A DNA stretch of 19,122 nt from an uncultured Collinsella sp. (GCA_900547505.1 URGY01000010.1:1-19122); one strand, 5' to 3'; positions 1 to 8,502 are shown, numbered from the stretch's first letter. Numbers and translations are program-made. Notes: generated by a model not told the origin, from the sequence alone.

Positions 1-66
1 CAAGCAGAAGACGGCATACGAGATGCAGCGTAGTCGCGTGGGCGCGGAGATGTGGATAAGAGACAG
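1..66. other. Illumina P7 / Nextera adapter remnant (artefact)
   Basis: The first 24 bases match the Illumina P7 flow-cell sequence. They are followed by an 8-base index (GCAGCGTA), then the Nextera read-2 adapter ending in the transposase mosaic end (ATAAGAGACAG at 56-66). Three T-to-G differences from the expected adapter are present, one of them in the mosaic end (TGTGGATAAG instead of TGTGTATAAG). This is not genomic sequence; real DNA begins at 67. Confidence 0.96.
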
Positions 67-1337
67 ATATCCGCCAGCTTACCCGCGCTGGCGTGAAGGT
101 GCATGTGGGCCATGAGGCCGCCACGATCGACGAGGTCAAGCCCGACGTGGTTGTTGTCTCTACCGCTATTCCGGAGTCCAACCCTGAACTCGTGCGCGCT
201 CGCGAGCTTGGTATTCCCGTGTGGCCCCGTGCCAAGATGCTCTCTGCCTTGGGCCACGGCTACACTACCGTCGCTGTTGCCGGCACGCACGGCAAGACCA
301 CCACGTCTTCGATGTGCGCCACCATGCTCGACCGCATGGGTCTGGATCCGAGCTTCCTGATCGGTGGCATCGTCGAGGGCTATGACACGAACGGCAAGAA
401 CGGCTCGGGCGACTACTTTGTCGCCGAGGCCGACGAGTCCGACAGCTCCTTCCTGTTCCTGAACCCCAACGTGGTCATTGTGACCAACGTCGAGGCCGAC
501 CACCTCGACCACTACTCGGGTATCGAGGAGATCGAAGCGACTTTCGCCAAATTCATGAGCCTGGTGGGCGAGGACGGCACCGTCATCGTCTGCGGTGAGG
601 ACCCGCATCTGGTCGAGCTCGCCAAGTCGACGGGCCGTCACGTGCTTTCCTACGGCTTTGCCGAGAGCAACGACATTGTCTGCATGCACCCGGATGTCAA
701 GGGCATCCAGAGCGACTTTATCGTTCGCTTTGAGGACGGCACTGAGCATGCTGTGGAGATTAAGAGCAATCCCGGTCGCCACAACATGCTCAACGCCACG
801 GCGGTGCTCACCGTCGCCCATGTCCTGGGCCTTGACATCGACGCCGCCGCCAAGGCGCTCTCGAGCTTTGAGGGCGTCCGTCGTCGCTTTACCCACGTGG
901 GCGATATCGATGGCATCACCGTGGTCGATGATTACGGCCATCACCCCACCGAGATCAAGGCGACGCTTGCTGCCGCTTCGTCGCTGGGCTACAAGCACGT
1001 CGACGTCGTGTTCCAGCCGCACCGCTATTCGCGCCTGCAGGCCCTGTGCGACGACTTTGCCGATGCATTTGCCAATGCCGATAAACTGCTGCTGATTGAT
1101 GTGTTCTCGGCTGGCGAGATGCCCATTCCGGGTGTCACCTCTAAGATGCTCGCCGATACCGTGCGCGCCAAGCATCCTGGCAAGGAGGTCGTGTACTGTT
1201 CCAGCCGTCTTGAGCTCAATCAGGAGCTCGAGCAGATGGTGGGCGAGGGCGACCTGCTGCTCACTATGGGTGCCGGTGACGTTACGACCGTCGGTCCCGA
1301 GTTCATTGAGTATCTGACTGCCAAGAAAGACGCTTAA
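67..1337 (+). CDS. murC: UDP-N-acetylmuramate--L-alanine ligase, 5'-truncated
   Basis: MurC is the cytoplasmic ATP-dependent ligase that adds L-alanine to UDP-MurNAc, the first peptide step of peptidoglycan precursor synthesis. The frame is open from the adapter junction (reading I-R-Q-L-T-R-A-G-V-K) to a TAA at 1335-1337. Diagnostic motifs are the Mur-ligase P-loop GTHGKTTT (282-305), the central-domain stretch ADESDSSF, NVEADHLDHY, and the C-terminal YGHHPTEIKATL and FQPHRYSR motifs. About 420 residues are present against a usual 460-480, so roughly the first 50 residues, including the N-terminal GIGGxGM nucleotide-binding motif, are missing. The loss coincides with the adapter, so it is an assembly edge. 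An internal GTG at 93 is not the real start. murB follows after 5 bases, suggesting an operon. Confidence 0.96.
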
Positions 1338-1342
1338 GTCTA

Positions 1343-2254
1343 ATGGGTCTGTTTAACGCCGTCATGGCGCTCTCGGGCATGATCGACACGGATGTGATCG
1401 AGGACGAGCGCCTTGCGCGTCATACGAGCTATCGTATCGGCGGCAAGGCTGACCTCTTTGTGACGTGCCATAGCTATCATGCCCTCCGCCGCGCCGTGGC
1501 GGTGCTCGATCGCGAGCAGGTGCCGTGGGTCATCATCGGCAAGGGCTCCAATCTGCTGGTTGCCGATGGCGGTTATCGCGGTGCCGTCATTTCGCTCGGA
1601 CGTGAGTTTCAGCGCACGGTTGTTGCCGATGACGGTTGTACGCTGACGGTCGGTGCGGGCGTGATGTTTGCGCGCCTGGTCAACGATGCCCTGTCGCGTA
1701 GCCTCTCGGGCCTTGAGTTTGCCGTTGGCATCCCTGGGTCGGTCGGCGGTGCGATATCTATGAATGCCGGCGCACGGACCGAATGGATTGGCTCGCTGGT
1801 TGAGGATGTCGTAACGTTTGACCCGGCATCCGGTATCAAGCATTATGCGGGGTCCGAGATCACTTGGGGCTACCGCGAATGTAGCCTTCCCCGCAATGAG
1901 ATCATCCTCGAGTGCGTGCTCAAGCTTAAACCGGCGCCCAAGGCCGACATTCGCGAGCGCATGGAACGGTACCTGACGAGGCGCAAGCGTACGCAGCCCA
2001 TGGGTCGCGCATCCTGCGGGTCGGTCTTTCGCAACCCGCCCGATGCGAGTGTGGGCAAGCTTATCGAGGATTGTGGATTAAAGGGTTTTTCGATTGGCGG
2101 CGCGGAAGTTTCGCCCGTTCACGCTAATTTTATCGTTAATAACGGAACTGCCTCGGCCGATGACGTTGCCGCGGTTATCAGACATGTGCACGGAAAGGTG
2201 AGGGAGGCGTATGGCATCGAGCTCAGACCGGAAGTTAAATTCCTCGGCTTCTAG
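1343..2254 (+). CDS. murB: UDP-N-acetylenolpyruvoylglucosamine reductase
   Basis: MurB is the FAD- and NADPH-dependent cytoplasmic reductase that converts UDP-GlcNAc-enolpyruvate to UDP-MurNAc, the step before MurC. The 303 residues show the FAD-domain signatures SYRIGGKAD (about 29-37), IGKGSNLLV (65-73) and AVGIPGSVGGAISMNAGA (127-144). The substrate-domain motif GRASCGSVFRNP contains the likely proton-donor serine (Ser227), and the terminal ELRPEVKF holds the conserved glutamate (Glu297). Length is typical. The start at 1343 lies 5 bases after the murC stop and has no clear Shine-Dalgarno site; in-frame ATGs at 1364 and 1379 are alternatives, and a start at 1379 would still keep all motifs. 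Translation is probably coupled to murC. The last 44 bases overlap ftsQ in another frame. Confidence 0.95.
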   Translation: MGLFNAVMALSGMIDTDVIEDERLARHTSYRIGGKADLFVTCHSYHALRRAVAVLDREQVPWVIIGKGSNLLVADGGYRGAVISLGREFQRTVVADDGCTLTVGAGVMFARLVNDALSRSLSGLEFAVGIPGSVGGAISMNAGARTEWIGSLVEDVVTFDPASGIKHYAGSEITWGYRECSLPRNEIILECVLKLKPAPKADIRERMERYLTRRKRTQPMGRASCGSVFRNPPDASVGKLIEDCGLKGFSIGGAEVSPVHANFIVNNGTASADDVAAVIRHVHGKVREAYGIELRPEVKFLGF

Positions 2255-3467
2255 AGCATCGAAACCCACCTTCCGCCGCGCCGGAGGGCGTTCCGGCGCG
2301 CCTGCCAAACCTCAACGCAATACCGTCGCGCACTCTAAGTCTGTCGGGCATGCTCGACAGACCAGTCGTCCGGTTGTCGGCTCGCAGCTCGGCAATCGTC
2401 CGGCCGCGAAAAAGTCCTCGCGTCCCTCGGTGACGTCAAAGCCTGTTATGGGCGCCAAGCCTGCCCGTCCTATGGCAACTCCTAAGCCTTCGACAGGAAC
2501 TAAAGCGGCGCGTCCGGGTCGCACGCTGGGCGCATCGAAACCGCGCTCGCTGACATCGGTGCCGGCTACCGCCAAGAAGCCTTCGAGTAAAAAAGGCGTC
2601 AACCCGTTGTCTTCACTTGGGGCGATGGCAAATAAAACATCAGACGCCGCTTCTGTCGTTACAGGCAAAGGCAAAATCGTGGGCGGCGTTTTGGCCGTCT
2701 TGGCCGTGCTCGTCGTCGTTGCCATCGTGGTGATTAACTCTGGATTGTTTACCGCCACTGATATTCAGATTCAAGGCAGCGAGCACGTGACGAAGCACGA
2801 TGCTATCCAGCTGATCGATTTGCCCGAGGGAACGTCGCTTTTTAACGTCGATCCCGACCAGATTACCGAGGACCTCAAGCAGAATCCGTGGGTCTCGGGC
2901 GTGGATGTCCAGCGTCAGTTCCCGCATACGCTCATCATTACGCCGATGGAGCGCAAGGTCATCGCAATTGCCTATATCAGCTCCGATGACCTTGCCTGGG
3001 CCATCGGGGATGATGACACCTGGATCGCCCCGCTGTCGACGTCGGTCGAAGTGGATGACCAGGGCAACGTCATCACGACGGGGCAGGGCTCAAATACCCT
3101 GACCGGCATTGATGCCGCGCTGGCGCTCGCTAAGCACTATGGCGCGGTGTTGTTGACTGATGTCTCGGCGGATGTCGCTCCGGTTTCCGGCCAGGCGGTG
3201 AGCTCCAAGGCCGTTAAGGCTGGCTTGGATTATGTGCGTGGTTTTTCGAGCGAGTTCTTGGGACAAGTCAAGGATATTTCCGCGCCTTCGGTCGAAGCCA
3301 TCTCGGCAAACCTCAATAACGGCATTGAGGTGTCGCTGGGCGATTCGAACGATATCGTCAAGAAGGAGCGCGTAGTCACCAAGCTGCTTTCGCAGGTAGA
3401 GGGCGTAACGTATATCAATGTGCGCTCTCCGGGCAACTACACATTTAGGAACGCTCCGACCTCGTAG
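2211..3467 (+). CDS. ftsQ: Cell division protein FtsQ/DivIB with long basic N-terminal tail
   Basis: FtsQ/DivIB is a bitopic membrane protein that recruits and regulates the FtsB/FtsL/FtsW/FtsI part of the divisome. The 418 residues comprise a very long, Lys/Arg/Ser/Ala/Pro-rich cytoplasmic tail (about 1-150), one transmembrane helix (about 156-177), a POTRA domain (about 180-250, with the expected FTATDIQIQGS entry and NPWVSGVDVQRQFP) and a FtsQ beta domain to the C-terminus. The start is supported by GGGAGG 4 bases ahead of ATG 2211, inside the end of murB, so the two genes overlap by 44 bases and are probably translationally coupled. The tail is much longer than in Escherichia or Bacillus and contains repeated lysine-proline and arginine-proline dipeptides. 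No terminator follows; a 199-base gap leads to ftsZ. Confidence 0.92.
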   Translation: MASSSDRKLNSSASRASKPTFRRAGGRSGAPAKPQRNTVAHSKSVGHARQTSRPVVGSQLGNRPAAKKSSRPSVTSKPVMGAKPARPMATPKPSTGTKAARPGRTLGASKPRSLTSVPATAKKPSSKKGVNPLSSLGAMANKTSDAASVVTGKGKIVGGVLAVLAVLVVVAIVVINSGLFTATDIQIQGSEHVTKHDAIQLIDLPEGTSLFNVDPDQITEDLKQNPWVSGVDVQRQFPHTLIITPMERKVIAIAYISSDDLAWAIGDDDTWIAPLSTSVEVDDQGNVITTGQGSNTLTGIDAALALAKHYGAVLLTDVSADVAPVSGQAVSSKAVKAGLDYVRGFSSEFLGQVKDISAPSVEAISANLNNGIEVSLGDSNDIVKKERVVTKLLSQVEGVTYINVRSPGNYTFRNAPTS

Positions 3468-3531
3468 CGCTGGTTGATGCTTTGTTGAGGGGCCATACCA
3501 CGCCGTTTATCTGGTTTGTTTGGTTTTCACG

Positions 3532-3545
3532 GTCAATTATTTGAC
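3532..3545 (+). promoter_or_regulatory. Inverted repeat in the ftsZ upstream region, candidate promoter/operator
   Basis: The AT-rich gap between ftsQ and ftsZ (3468-3666) holds a perfect inverted repeat GTCAA-TTAT-TTGAC. Its right arm doubles as a -35-like TTGACT at 3541-3546. Downstream CATAAT hexamers lie at 3555 and 3568, but spacing to either (8 or 21 bases) is not ideal, so the exact promoter is uncertain. The same gap contains two further small dyads, AACCT-GA-AGGTT (3599-3610) and GGGTCGACCC (3622-3631). A separate ftsZ promoter here is inferred from AT content and dyads. Confidence 0.4.
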
Positions 3546-3666
3546 TGATACGTTCATAATGTGCAAACATAATACGGTTTACCTTTGCATTTACTTTCAA
3601 CCTGAAGGTTAATGTGTGCAGGGGTCGACCCATGCTATGGCTATAACCTTTGTTCGGAGGACCGAC

Positions 3667-4821
3667 ATGCACGAGACAGAGATCAACAACTACCTTGCCG
3701 TCATTAAGGTGGTCGGCGTCGGCGGCGGCGGTACCAACGCGGTCAATCGAATGATCGAAGAGGGCATCCGCGGCGTCGAGTTTGTTGCCATCAACACCGA
3801 TGCTCAGGCACTCGCGATCTCTGATGCCGATATCAAGGTGCACATCGGCACCGACCTTACCCGCGGCCTGGGCGCCGGCGCCAACCCCGAGGTTGGCCGC
3901 AAGGCTGCCGATGAGTCCCGCGACGACATTGCCGAGGCGCTCGCTGGCGCCGACATGGTGTTCATCACCTGCGGCGAGGGCGGTGGCACCGGTACCGGCG
4001 CTGCTCCCATCGTTGCCGATATCGCGATGAACGAGGTCGGTGCGCTGACCGTCGCCGTCGTGACCAAGCCCTTCACCTTCGAGGGCCGCAAGCGCAAGAA
4101 GAGCGCCGAGGAGGGCATTAAGACCCTCTCCGATTGCGTCGACACCATGATTGTCATCCCTAACGATAAGCTGCTCGACATCGCCGAGAAGAAGACCACC
4201 ATGCTCGAGGCCTTCGCGATTGCTGATGGCGTCCTTTCCCAGGGCACCCAGGGCATCACCGACCTCATCACCGTCCCCGGTATCATCAACCTGGACTTCG
4301 CCGATGTTAAGACCATCATGAAGCAGGCCGGTACCGCCATGATGGGTATCGGTACCTCTTCTGGGGATACCCGTGCCGTCGACGCAGCCCAGCAGGCCAT
4401 CTCCAGCCCGCTGCTCGAGAGCTCCATCGATGGTGCCACACGCGTGCTGCTCTCCATCGCCGGTTCCAAGGACCTGGGCATCCAGGAGATCAGCGACGCC
4501 GCCGACGTTGTCGCCAACGCCGTCGACCCCGAGGCCAACATCATCTTCGGTACCGTTGTCGACGAGTCCCTGGGCGATCAGGTGCGTATCACCGTCATCG
4601 CTACGGGCTTCTCCGACTCCAACGTCAACCGTCAGGACGAGCTCTTTGCTGCTCAGCAGTCTCAGAGCAAGGCCGCTGCCTCCGCTGAGCCGCAGCGCAC
4701 CGCTCCGGCCACCAGCCCGGCTCAGGCCGCTCCGACCCGCAACGTCGGTGGCACCGAGCTTCCTAACTTCGGCAACGATCAGTTCGAGCTTCCCGACTTC
4801 CTGAAGCGCGGCAGCTTCTAA
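3667..4821 (+). CDS. ftsZ: Cell division GTPase FtsZ
   Basis: FtsZ is the tubulin-like GTPase that polymerises at mid-cell into the Z ring and organises septal wall synthesis. With the start at 3667 the protein has 384 residues. Visible motifs are the N-terminal [13 protein letters not shown] (17-29), NTDAQAL (43-49), the tubulin signature GGGTGTG (105-111) and the T7 synergy loop NLDFAD (208-213) that completes the neighbouring GTPase site. A variable linker rich in Gln, Ala and Pro follows from about residue 325, then the conserved C-terminal peptide [10 protein letters not shown], the usual docking site for SepF and other partners. The start is fixed by CGGAGGA ending 6 bases before ATG 3667; the frame stays open upstream to 3616 but without a ribosome site. 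A strong terminator follows. Confidence 0.98.
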   Translation: MHETEINNYLAVIKVVGVGGGGTNAVNRMIEEGIRGVEFVAINTDAQALAISDADIKVHIGTDLTRGLGAGANPEVGRKAADESRDDIAEALAGADMVFITCGEGGGTGTGAAPIVADIAMNEVGALTVAVVTKPFTFEGRKRKKSAEEGIKTLSDCVDTMIVIPNDKLLDIAEKKTTMLEAFAIADGVLSQGTQGITDLITVPGIINLDFADVKTIMKQAGTAMMGIGTSSGDTRAVDAAQQAISSPLLESSIDGATRVLLSIAGSKDLGIQEISDAADVVANAVDPEANIIFGTVVDESLGDQVRITVIATGFSDSNVNRQDELFAAQQSQSKAAASAEPQRTAPATSPAQAAPTRNVGGTELPNFGNDQFELPDFLKRGSF

Positions 4822-4847
4822 GTCGTTCTTTGCATTGTTGTGCACAG

Positions 4848-4880
4848 GGGCGTGTCCGTATGGACGCGCCCTTTTTATTT
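4848..4880 (+). terminator. Intrinsic terminator of ftsZ
   Basis: A 10-bp stem, GGGCGTGTCC paired with GGACGCGCCC and containing one G-U pair, closes a GTAT loop and runs straight into TTTTTATTT. It begins 26 bases after the ftsZ stop, so ftsZ transcription should end here and pgeF needs its own promoter. Confidence 0.93.
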
Positions 4881-4967
4881 CGACTTTGTAAACTAGAACC
4901 TCCAATCTCTTTACGTTCCCTTTACGATTGCCTCCAGCGCAGCAGGTATCCTTTTAGAGAAGTATGA

Positions 4968-5003
4968 CAGCCGTATAAACGCTGGCTGTAGCGGCGATGC
5001 CGC
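4968..5003 (+). promoter_or_regulatory. Leader hairpins ahead of pgeF-pst
   Basis: Two small dyads lie in the 5' region of pgeF: ACAGCC...GGCTGT, spanning about 4968-4990, and GCGGC-GAT-GCCGC at 4991-5003, ending 14 bases before the pgeF Shine-Dalgarno site. The 4881-5031 gap must hold the promoter for pgeF and probably for the following pst operon. I could not identify a convincing -35/-10 pair or a repeated PHO-box-like motif. Confidence 0.35.
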
Positions 5004-5031
5004 GGTACTTGTGTTATTAGGAGGCTTTAGT

Positions 5032-5832
5032 ATGGCAGCACGTGCGGACAAAGTTTCGCGTGTCGACCATGATGGAGTTACGTTGGTGGAGGGCGCGACA
5101 TCCGATGTTCGCTTTGCCTTCACCGAGCGCGCCGGTGGCGTTTCCGAAGATGCGTACTCCTCACTCAACTTGGGCTCGCATGTTGGCGATGACCCCTTTG
5201 CTGTTCAAGAAAATCGTTGTCGTGCGCTCGAGGCTATGGGTGCCGCCGAGTGCGAGCACAACCTGCTCGTTCCCAATCAGGTCCATGGTGATCATATCGT
5301 TGCGGTGACCTCGAACGGCGCCGATGACCTTGAGGACGTTCGCGAGCAGATTGCCGAGGGCTGTGATGCCATCGTCTGCACGGCGCATAACGTGCCCGTG
5401 CTGCTCTGCTTTGCCGACTGCGTTCCCGTGGTGCTGGTGGCCCCCGGCGGATTTGCCGTGGTGCACTCCGGTTGGAAGGGCACGATTGCACGTATTTCCG
5501 CCAAGGCGTGCCAGGCGCTTTGCGATGCTGCCGGTTGCGATGCGAGCGACGTTTCCGCCTATATCGGCCCCCATATCTTGGGTGACGAATATGAGGTATC
5601 CCAGGAACTCATGGATCGCTTTGCCGCCGAGTTCTCTTGCATCGATGCGAATACCTCTCGCATGCTTGATCTTTCCGCTGCCATTCGCGAGGCGCTGGTA
5701 GATGTCGGTGTCGACGCGGATAATATCGTGGATACCCAGCTTTCGACCGTGCGTCAGAACGACCGCTTTTATTCCTACCGTAACGAGGACGGCACCTGTG
5801 GGCGCCATGCTGCGATCGGCGTGATGCTATGA
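5032..5832 (+). CDS. pgeF: Peptidoglycan editing factor PgeF (YfiH/YlmD, laccase-domain family)
   Basis: Members of this family were called multicopper polyphenol oxidases. In bacteria PgeF hydrolyses aberrant UDP-MurNAc-L-Ser to keep L-alanine at position 1 of the stem peptide, and some homologues act on purine nucleosides. The 266 residues show the family order FTERAGGVS, SSLNLGSHVGDDP, PNQVHGD (first metal ligand His), LLCFADCVPVVLV (ligand Cys), VVHSGWKGT (ligand His), YIGPHI and the terminal YSYRNEDGTCGRHAA. ATG 5032 is chosen because TAGGAGG ends 7 bases before it; an upstream in-frame GTG at 5011 lacks a ribosome site. It follows ftsZ as ylmD does in Bacillus. Its stop overlaps the pstS start (ATGA), which ties it to the phosphate operon. 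Product function is from family knowledge. Confidence 0.93.
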   Translation: MAARADKVSRVDHDGVTLVEGATSDVRFAFTERAGGVSEDAYSSLNLGSHVGDDPFAVQENRCRALEAMGAAECEHNLLVPNQVHGDHIVAVTSNGADDLEDVREQIAEGCDAIVCTAHNVPVLLCFADCVPVVLVAPGGFAVVHSGWKGTIARISAKACQALCDAAGCDASDVSAYIGPHILGDEYEVSQELMDRFAAEFSCIDANTSRMLDLSAAIREALVDVGVDADNIVDTQLSTVRQNDRFYSYRNEDGTCGRHAAIGVML

Positions 5833-6665
5833 GAAAGATCGTATCGGTCCTGAGCGCCGCTGTGCTTACGCTTACGCTGTGCGCCTGTTCTTCGGGATCT
5901 TCTACCTCTTCCATTACCGTTGCCGGCTCCACGACCTGCCTTCCTATCGCCGAGATTGCGGCCGAGGGCTTTAAGGAGGAGACCGGCATCGACGTGCTCG
6001 TTTCCGGTTTGGGTTCTTCCGCTGGGATCGAGGCCGTCAGCGCCGGCACGGCCGATATCGCCAGCTCCTCCCGTGGACTCAATGCCGACGAACAGGATTT
6101 GGGCCTGACTCCCATCGTCATTGCCCACGACGGTATTGCGGTCATCGTGAACGACGACAACCCCGTCGATAACCTCTCGACCGAGCAGCTCCGCGATATC
6201 TACGCCGGCAAGATTACCAATTGGAAAGAGGTCGGTGGCGAGGACCTGAGGATTCAGGTCATCAACCGAGACGAGGCGTCCGGTACGCGCGAGGCCTTCC
6301 GTACCATCGTGATGGATGGCACGCCGTTCGATCGCCGCTCGGCTGTTCTTTCGGGTACGGGCCAGGTGCGCGACGTGGTATCTCGTTCGCGTGGGGCCAT
6401 CGGCTACATTTCGCTGGGCTTCGTCGATAGCCTCAACGCCAAGACCTCGGTCAAGGCTGTCTCGGTCAATCATGTTGAGGCGTCCGAGAAGACGGTCGCG
6501 AGTGGCGGCTATCCCATCTCGCGCGACCTTTACTTCTTTGTGAAGGGTGCGCCTTCGCAGCAGGCGCAGGATTACATCGACTACGTGACGTCCGAAAAGA
6601 TGGACAAGCAGATTCGCGAGGCGGGCTTTATTCCCGTCACCAACGACGAGAAGGGGAGTGAGTAG
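5829..6665 (+). CDS. pstS: Phosphate ABC transporter substrate-binding lipoprotein PstS
   Basis: PstS captures inorganic phosphate outside the membrane and delivers it to PstC/PstA. The 278 residues start with a lipoprotein signal peptide (basic MRK, hydrophobic stretch to about residue 17, lipobox L-C-A-C with the likely lipidated Cys20). Then follow VAGSTTCLPIAE (phosphate-loop region), ASSSRGL, the family motif IVNDDNPVDNLSTEQLRDIY with GKITNWKEVGG, DEASGTREAF and GAIGYISLG. The ATG lies inside the pgeF stop (4-base overlap) and no strong ribosome site precedes it, so translation is likely coupled to pgeF. pstC starts 1 base after the stop. This is the first gene of a complete pstSCAB-phoU set. 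Confidence 0.95.
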   Translation: MRKIVSVLSAAVLTLTLCACSSGSSTSSITVAGSTTCLPIAEIAAEGFKEETGIDVLVSGLGSSAGIEAVSAGTADIASSSRGLNADEQDLGLTPIVIAHDGIAVIVNDDNPVDNLSTEQLRDIYAGKITNWKEVGGEDLRIQVINRDEASGTREAFRTIVMDGTPFDRRSAVLSGTGQVRDVVSRSRGAIGYISLGFVDSLNAKTSVKAVSVNHVEASEKTVASGGYPISRDLYFFVKGAPSQQAQDYIDYVTSEKMDKQIREAGFIPVTNDEKGSE

Positions 6666-6666
6666 C

Positions 6667-7593
6667 ATGGAAGCACAGGAAAACTCCCAGACTGAGCAGA
6701 ATGCTCAGGCACCCAAGAAGCGCGAGCTGGCGCTCGTATCGCGCAGTACCTATATCAAGGAGAAGGCGCTGCAGTGGATCTTCTTTGCCTGCGCGTTTTT
6801 GGCGGTCGTTACCGTCATCCTGATTTTTGTCTTTACCACGTACTCGGCGCTGCCCGTCTTTACCGACATCGGTCTGGCGGACTTCTTTAGCTTTACGTGG
6901 GCGCCCTCTGAGGGCCACTACGGCATCATGTCGCTGCTTGCCGGCTCAGGTCTGGTGACCGTCGGTGCGCTCGCCATGGGCGTGCCGCTAGGTGTGGGCA
7001 CGGCCGTGTACCTGGTCGAGATCGCCGGCAAGCGCGTGCGCAAGCTCATCAGCCCTGCCGTCGACCTGCTGGCCGGCATCCCTTCTATCATCTACGGCTT
7101 TTTCGGCATGATCATCATCCGCCCGTTTATCGCACAACTGACCGGCGGCCTTGGTTTTGGTGCGCTGACGGCGTGGTTTGTGCTCGCCATCATGATCGTC
7201 CCTACCATCACCACGCTCACCATCGATGCCCTCAATTCCATTCCCATGGGCATTCGCGAGGCATCGTATGCCATGGGTGCTACTAAGTGGCAGACCATCT
7301 ATAAGGTCGTGCTACCTGCCGCTAAGCTGGGTATCGTGGATGCCATCGTGCTGGGTATGGGCCGTGCCATCGGAGAGACCATGGCCGTGCTCATGGTCGT
7401 GGGTAACGCCCCGGTTATTCCCGACAGCATTGCGAGCCCTATCTCGACGCTCACGAGCCAGATCGCGCTCGACATGAGCTATTCCTCGGGTCTGCATCGC
7501 TCGGCGCTGTTCGGCATGGGCGTGGTCCTGTTTATCATCTCCGCCACGCTGGTGGGCATCGTCCGTCTGATTTCCAAGAAGAAGAGGGGGTAG
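6667..7593 (+). CDS. pstC: Phosphate ABC transporter permease PstC
   Basis: PstC is one of the two integral-membrane subunits of the high-affinity phosphate importer. The 308-residue protein has a polar N-terminus, a first transmembrane helix at about 34-58, and a binding-protein-dependent transport permease domain with several more helices. The cytoplasmic EAA loop reads EASYAMGATKWQTIYKVVLP and contacts PstB; the following GMGRAIGETMAV is typical of Pst permeases. ATG 6667 is preferred over GTG 6658 because GGGGAG (6653-6658) would overlap the GTG but lies 8 bases before the ATG. It follows pstS directly and pstA begins 3 bases after its stop. Confidence 0.95.
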   Translation: MEAQENSQTEQNAQAPKKRELALVSRSTYIKEKALQWIFFACAFLAVVTVILIFVFTTYSALPVFTDIGLADFFSFTWAPSEGHYGIMSLLAGSGLVTVGALAMGVPLGVGTAVYLVEIAGKRVRKLISPAVDLLAGIPSIIYGFFGMIIIRPFIAQLTGGLGFGALTAWFVLAIMIVPTITTLTIDALNSIPMGIREASYAMGATKWQTIYKVVLPAAKLGIVDAIVLGMGRAIGETMAVLMVVGNAPVIPDSIASPISTLTSQIALDMSYSSGLHRSALFGMGVVLFIISATLVGIVRLISKKKRG

Positions 7594-7596
7594 GCT

Positions 7597-8502
7597 ATGT
7601 CCGATTCCGTTGACACGACGGTCGATACGACCTCGTCGCGCGAGCGCATCAAGCGTGCCCTTTCCCACGGCAAGAAGGGCCGCATCAACAAGGACCTGTC
7701 CAACAAGATCATGCTTGGCGTGTTTCGTGCCGCTGCCTACATCACCACGCTGGTGCTGGTCGCTATCATCGCCTACGTGGTCATCAACGGCCTGCCACAC
7801 ATCTCGCTCGACTTTATCTTCGGTTGGCCCCAGGGCGTCAACGCCGAGGGCGGAATTTGGCCCACGATCGTCTCGACCGTCTACGTGACGGCGCTCGCCA
7901 TGCTTATCTGCACGCCGATCGCTGTGCTGGCAGCCGTCTATCTGGCCGAGTACGCCAAGCAGGGCAAGGTCGTCGAGCTCATTCGCTACGCTGCTGACGC
8001 TTTGGCCTCGGTGCCCTCCATCGTTATGGGCCTGTTTGGCTACGCCTTGTTTGTCGAGGCCATGGGCCTGGGCCTTTCGATGGTCTCGGCCGCCCTGGCA
8101 CTCGCGCTCTTGATGCTTCCCATCGTCATGCGTACCACCGAAGAGGCCATTCGCGCCGTTCCGCGCTATATCCGCTGGGGCGCATATGGCCTGGGCGCCA
8201 CCAAGTGGCAGGTTGTCTCCAAGATCGTGCTTCCTTCTGCCTTTGGCCGTATTGCCACGGGCATCGTTCTCGCCATCGGCCGTGCCATTGGCGAGACCGC
8301 GGTGGTGCTCTATACCATGGGGCAGGCCATCAATCTACCTATTTCGCCGCTCGATTCCGGCCGCCCCATGACGGTTCACCTGTATCTGCTTGCCAACGAC
8401 GGCATCAACATGAACGCAGCCTACGGCACCGCGCTCTTGCTGATGGTGATCATTCTGGCCTTCAACCTGTTTGCGCGCTTCCTGTCGCGCAAGCGTCGCT
8501 AG
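7597..8502 (+). CDS. pstA: Phosphate ABC transporter permease PstA
   Basis: PstA is the second permease of the phosphate importer and pairs with PstC. The 301 residues have a charged N-terminal segment (about 1-40), a first membrane helix at about 43-66, and the permease domain with the EAA-like loop GAYGLGATKWQVVSKIVLP followed by AIGRAIGETAVVL, closely paralleling PstC. It ends in a basic FLSRKRR. A G-rich ribosome site (GAGGGGG) just before the pstC stop serves ATG 7597. The 3-base gap to pstC and 12-base gap to pstB indicate one transcript. Confidence 0.95.
   Translation: MSDSVDTTVDTTSSRERIKRALSHGKKGRINKDLSNKIMLGVFRAAAYITTLVLVAIIAYVVINGLPHISLDFIFGWPQGVNAEGGIWPTIVSTVYVTALAMLICTPIAVLAAVYLAEYAKQGKVVELIRYAADALASVPSIVMGLFGYALFVEAMGLGLSMVSAALALALLMLPIVMRTTEEAIRAVPRYIRWGAYGLGATKWQVVSKIVLPSAFGRIATGIVLAIGRAIGETAVVLYTMGQAINLPISPLDSGRPMTVHLYLLANDGINMNAAYGTALLLMVIILAFNLFARFLSRKRR

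Noticed and set aside
93..95. GTG at 93 as the start of murC
   Set aside because: MurC homology continues upstream of it into the adapter junction, and the N-terminal Rossmann motif would be missing; the gene is truncated by the contig edge.
3445..4905. Very long antisense open frame (486 codons, minus strand) covering ftsZ
   Set aside because: It mirrors ftsZ codon structure in a GC-rich genome, gives a low-complexity Gly/Asp/Leu-rich product with no recognisable motif, and spans the ftsZ terminator. The ftsZ frame is certain.
5775..6668. Antisense open frame of 297 codons over pstS
   Set aside because: The product is Arg/Gly/Asp-rich without motifs and has no ribosome site; it is a shadow of the pstS frame.
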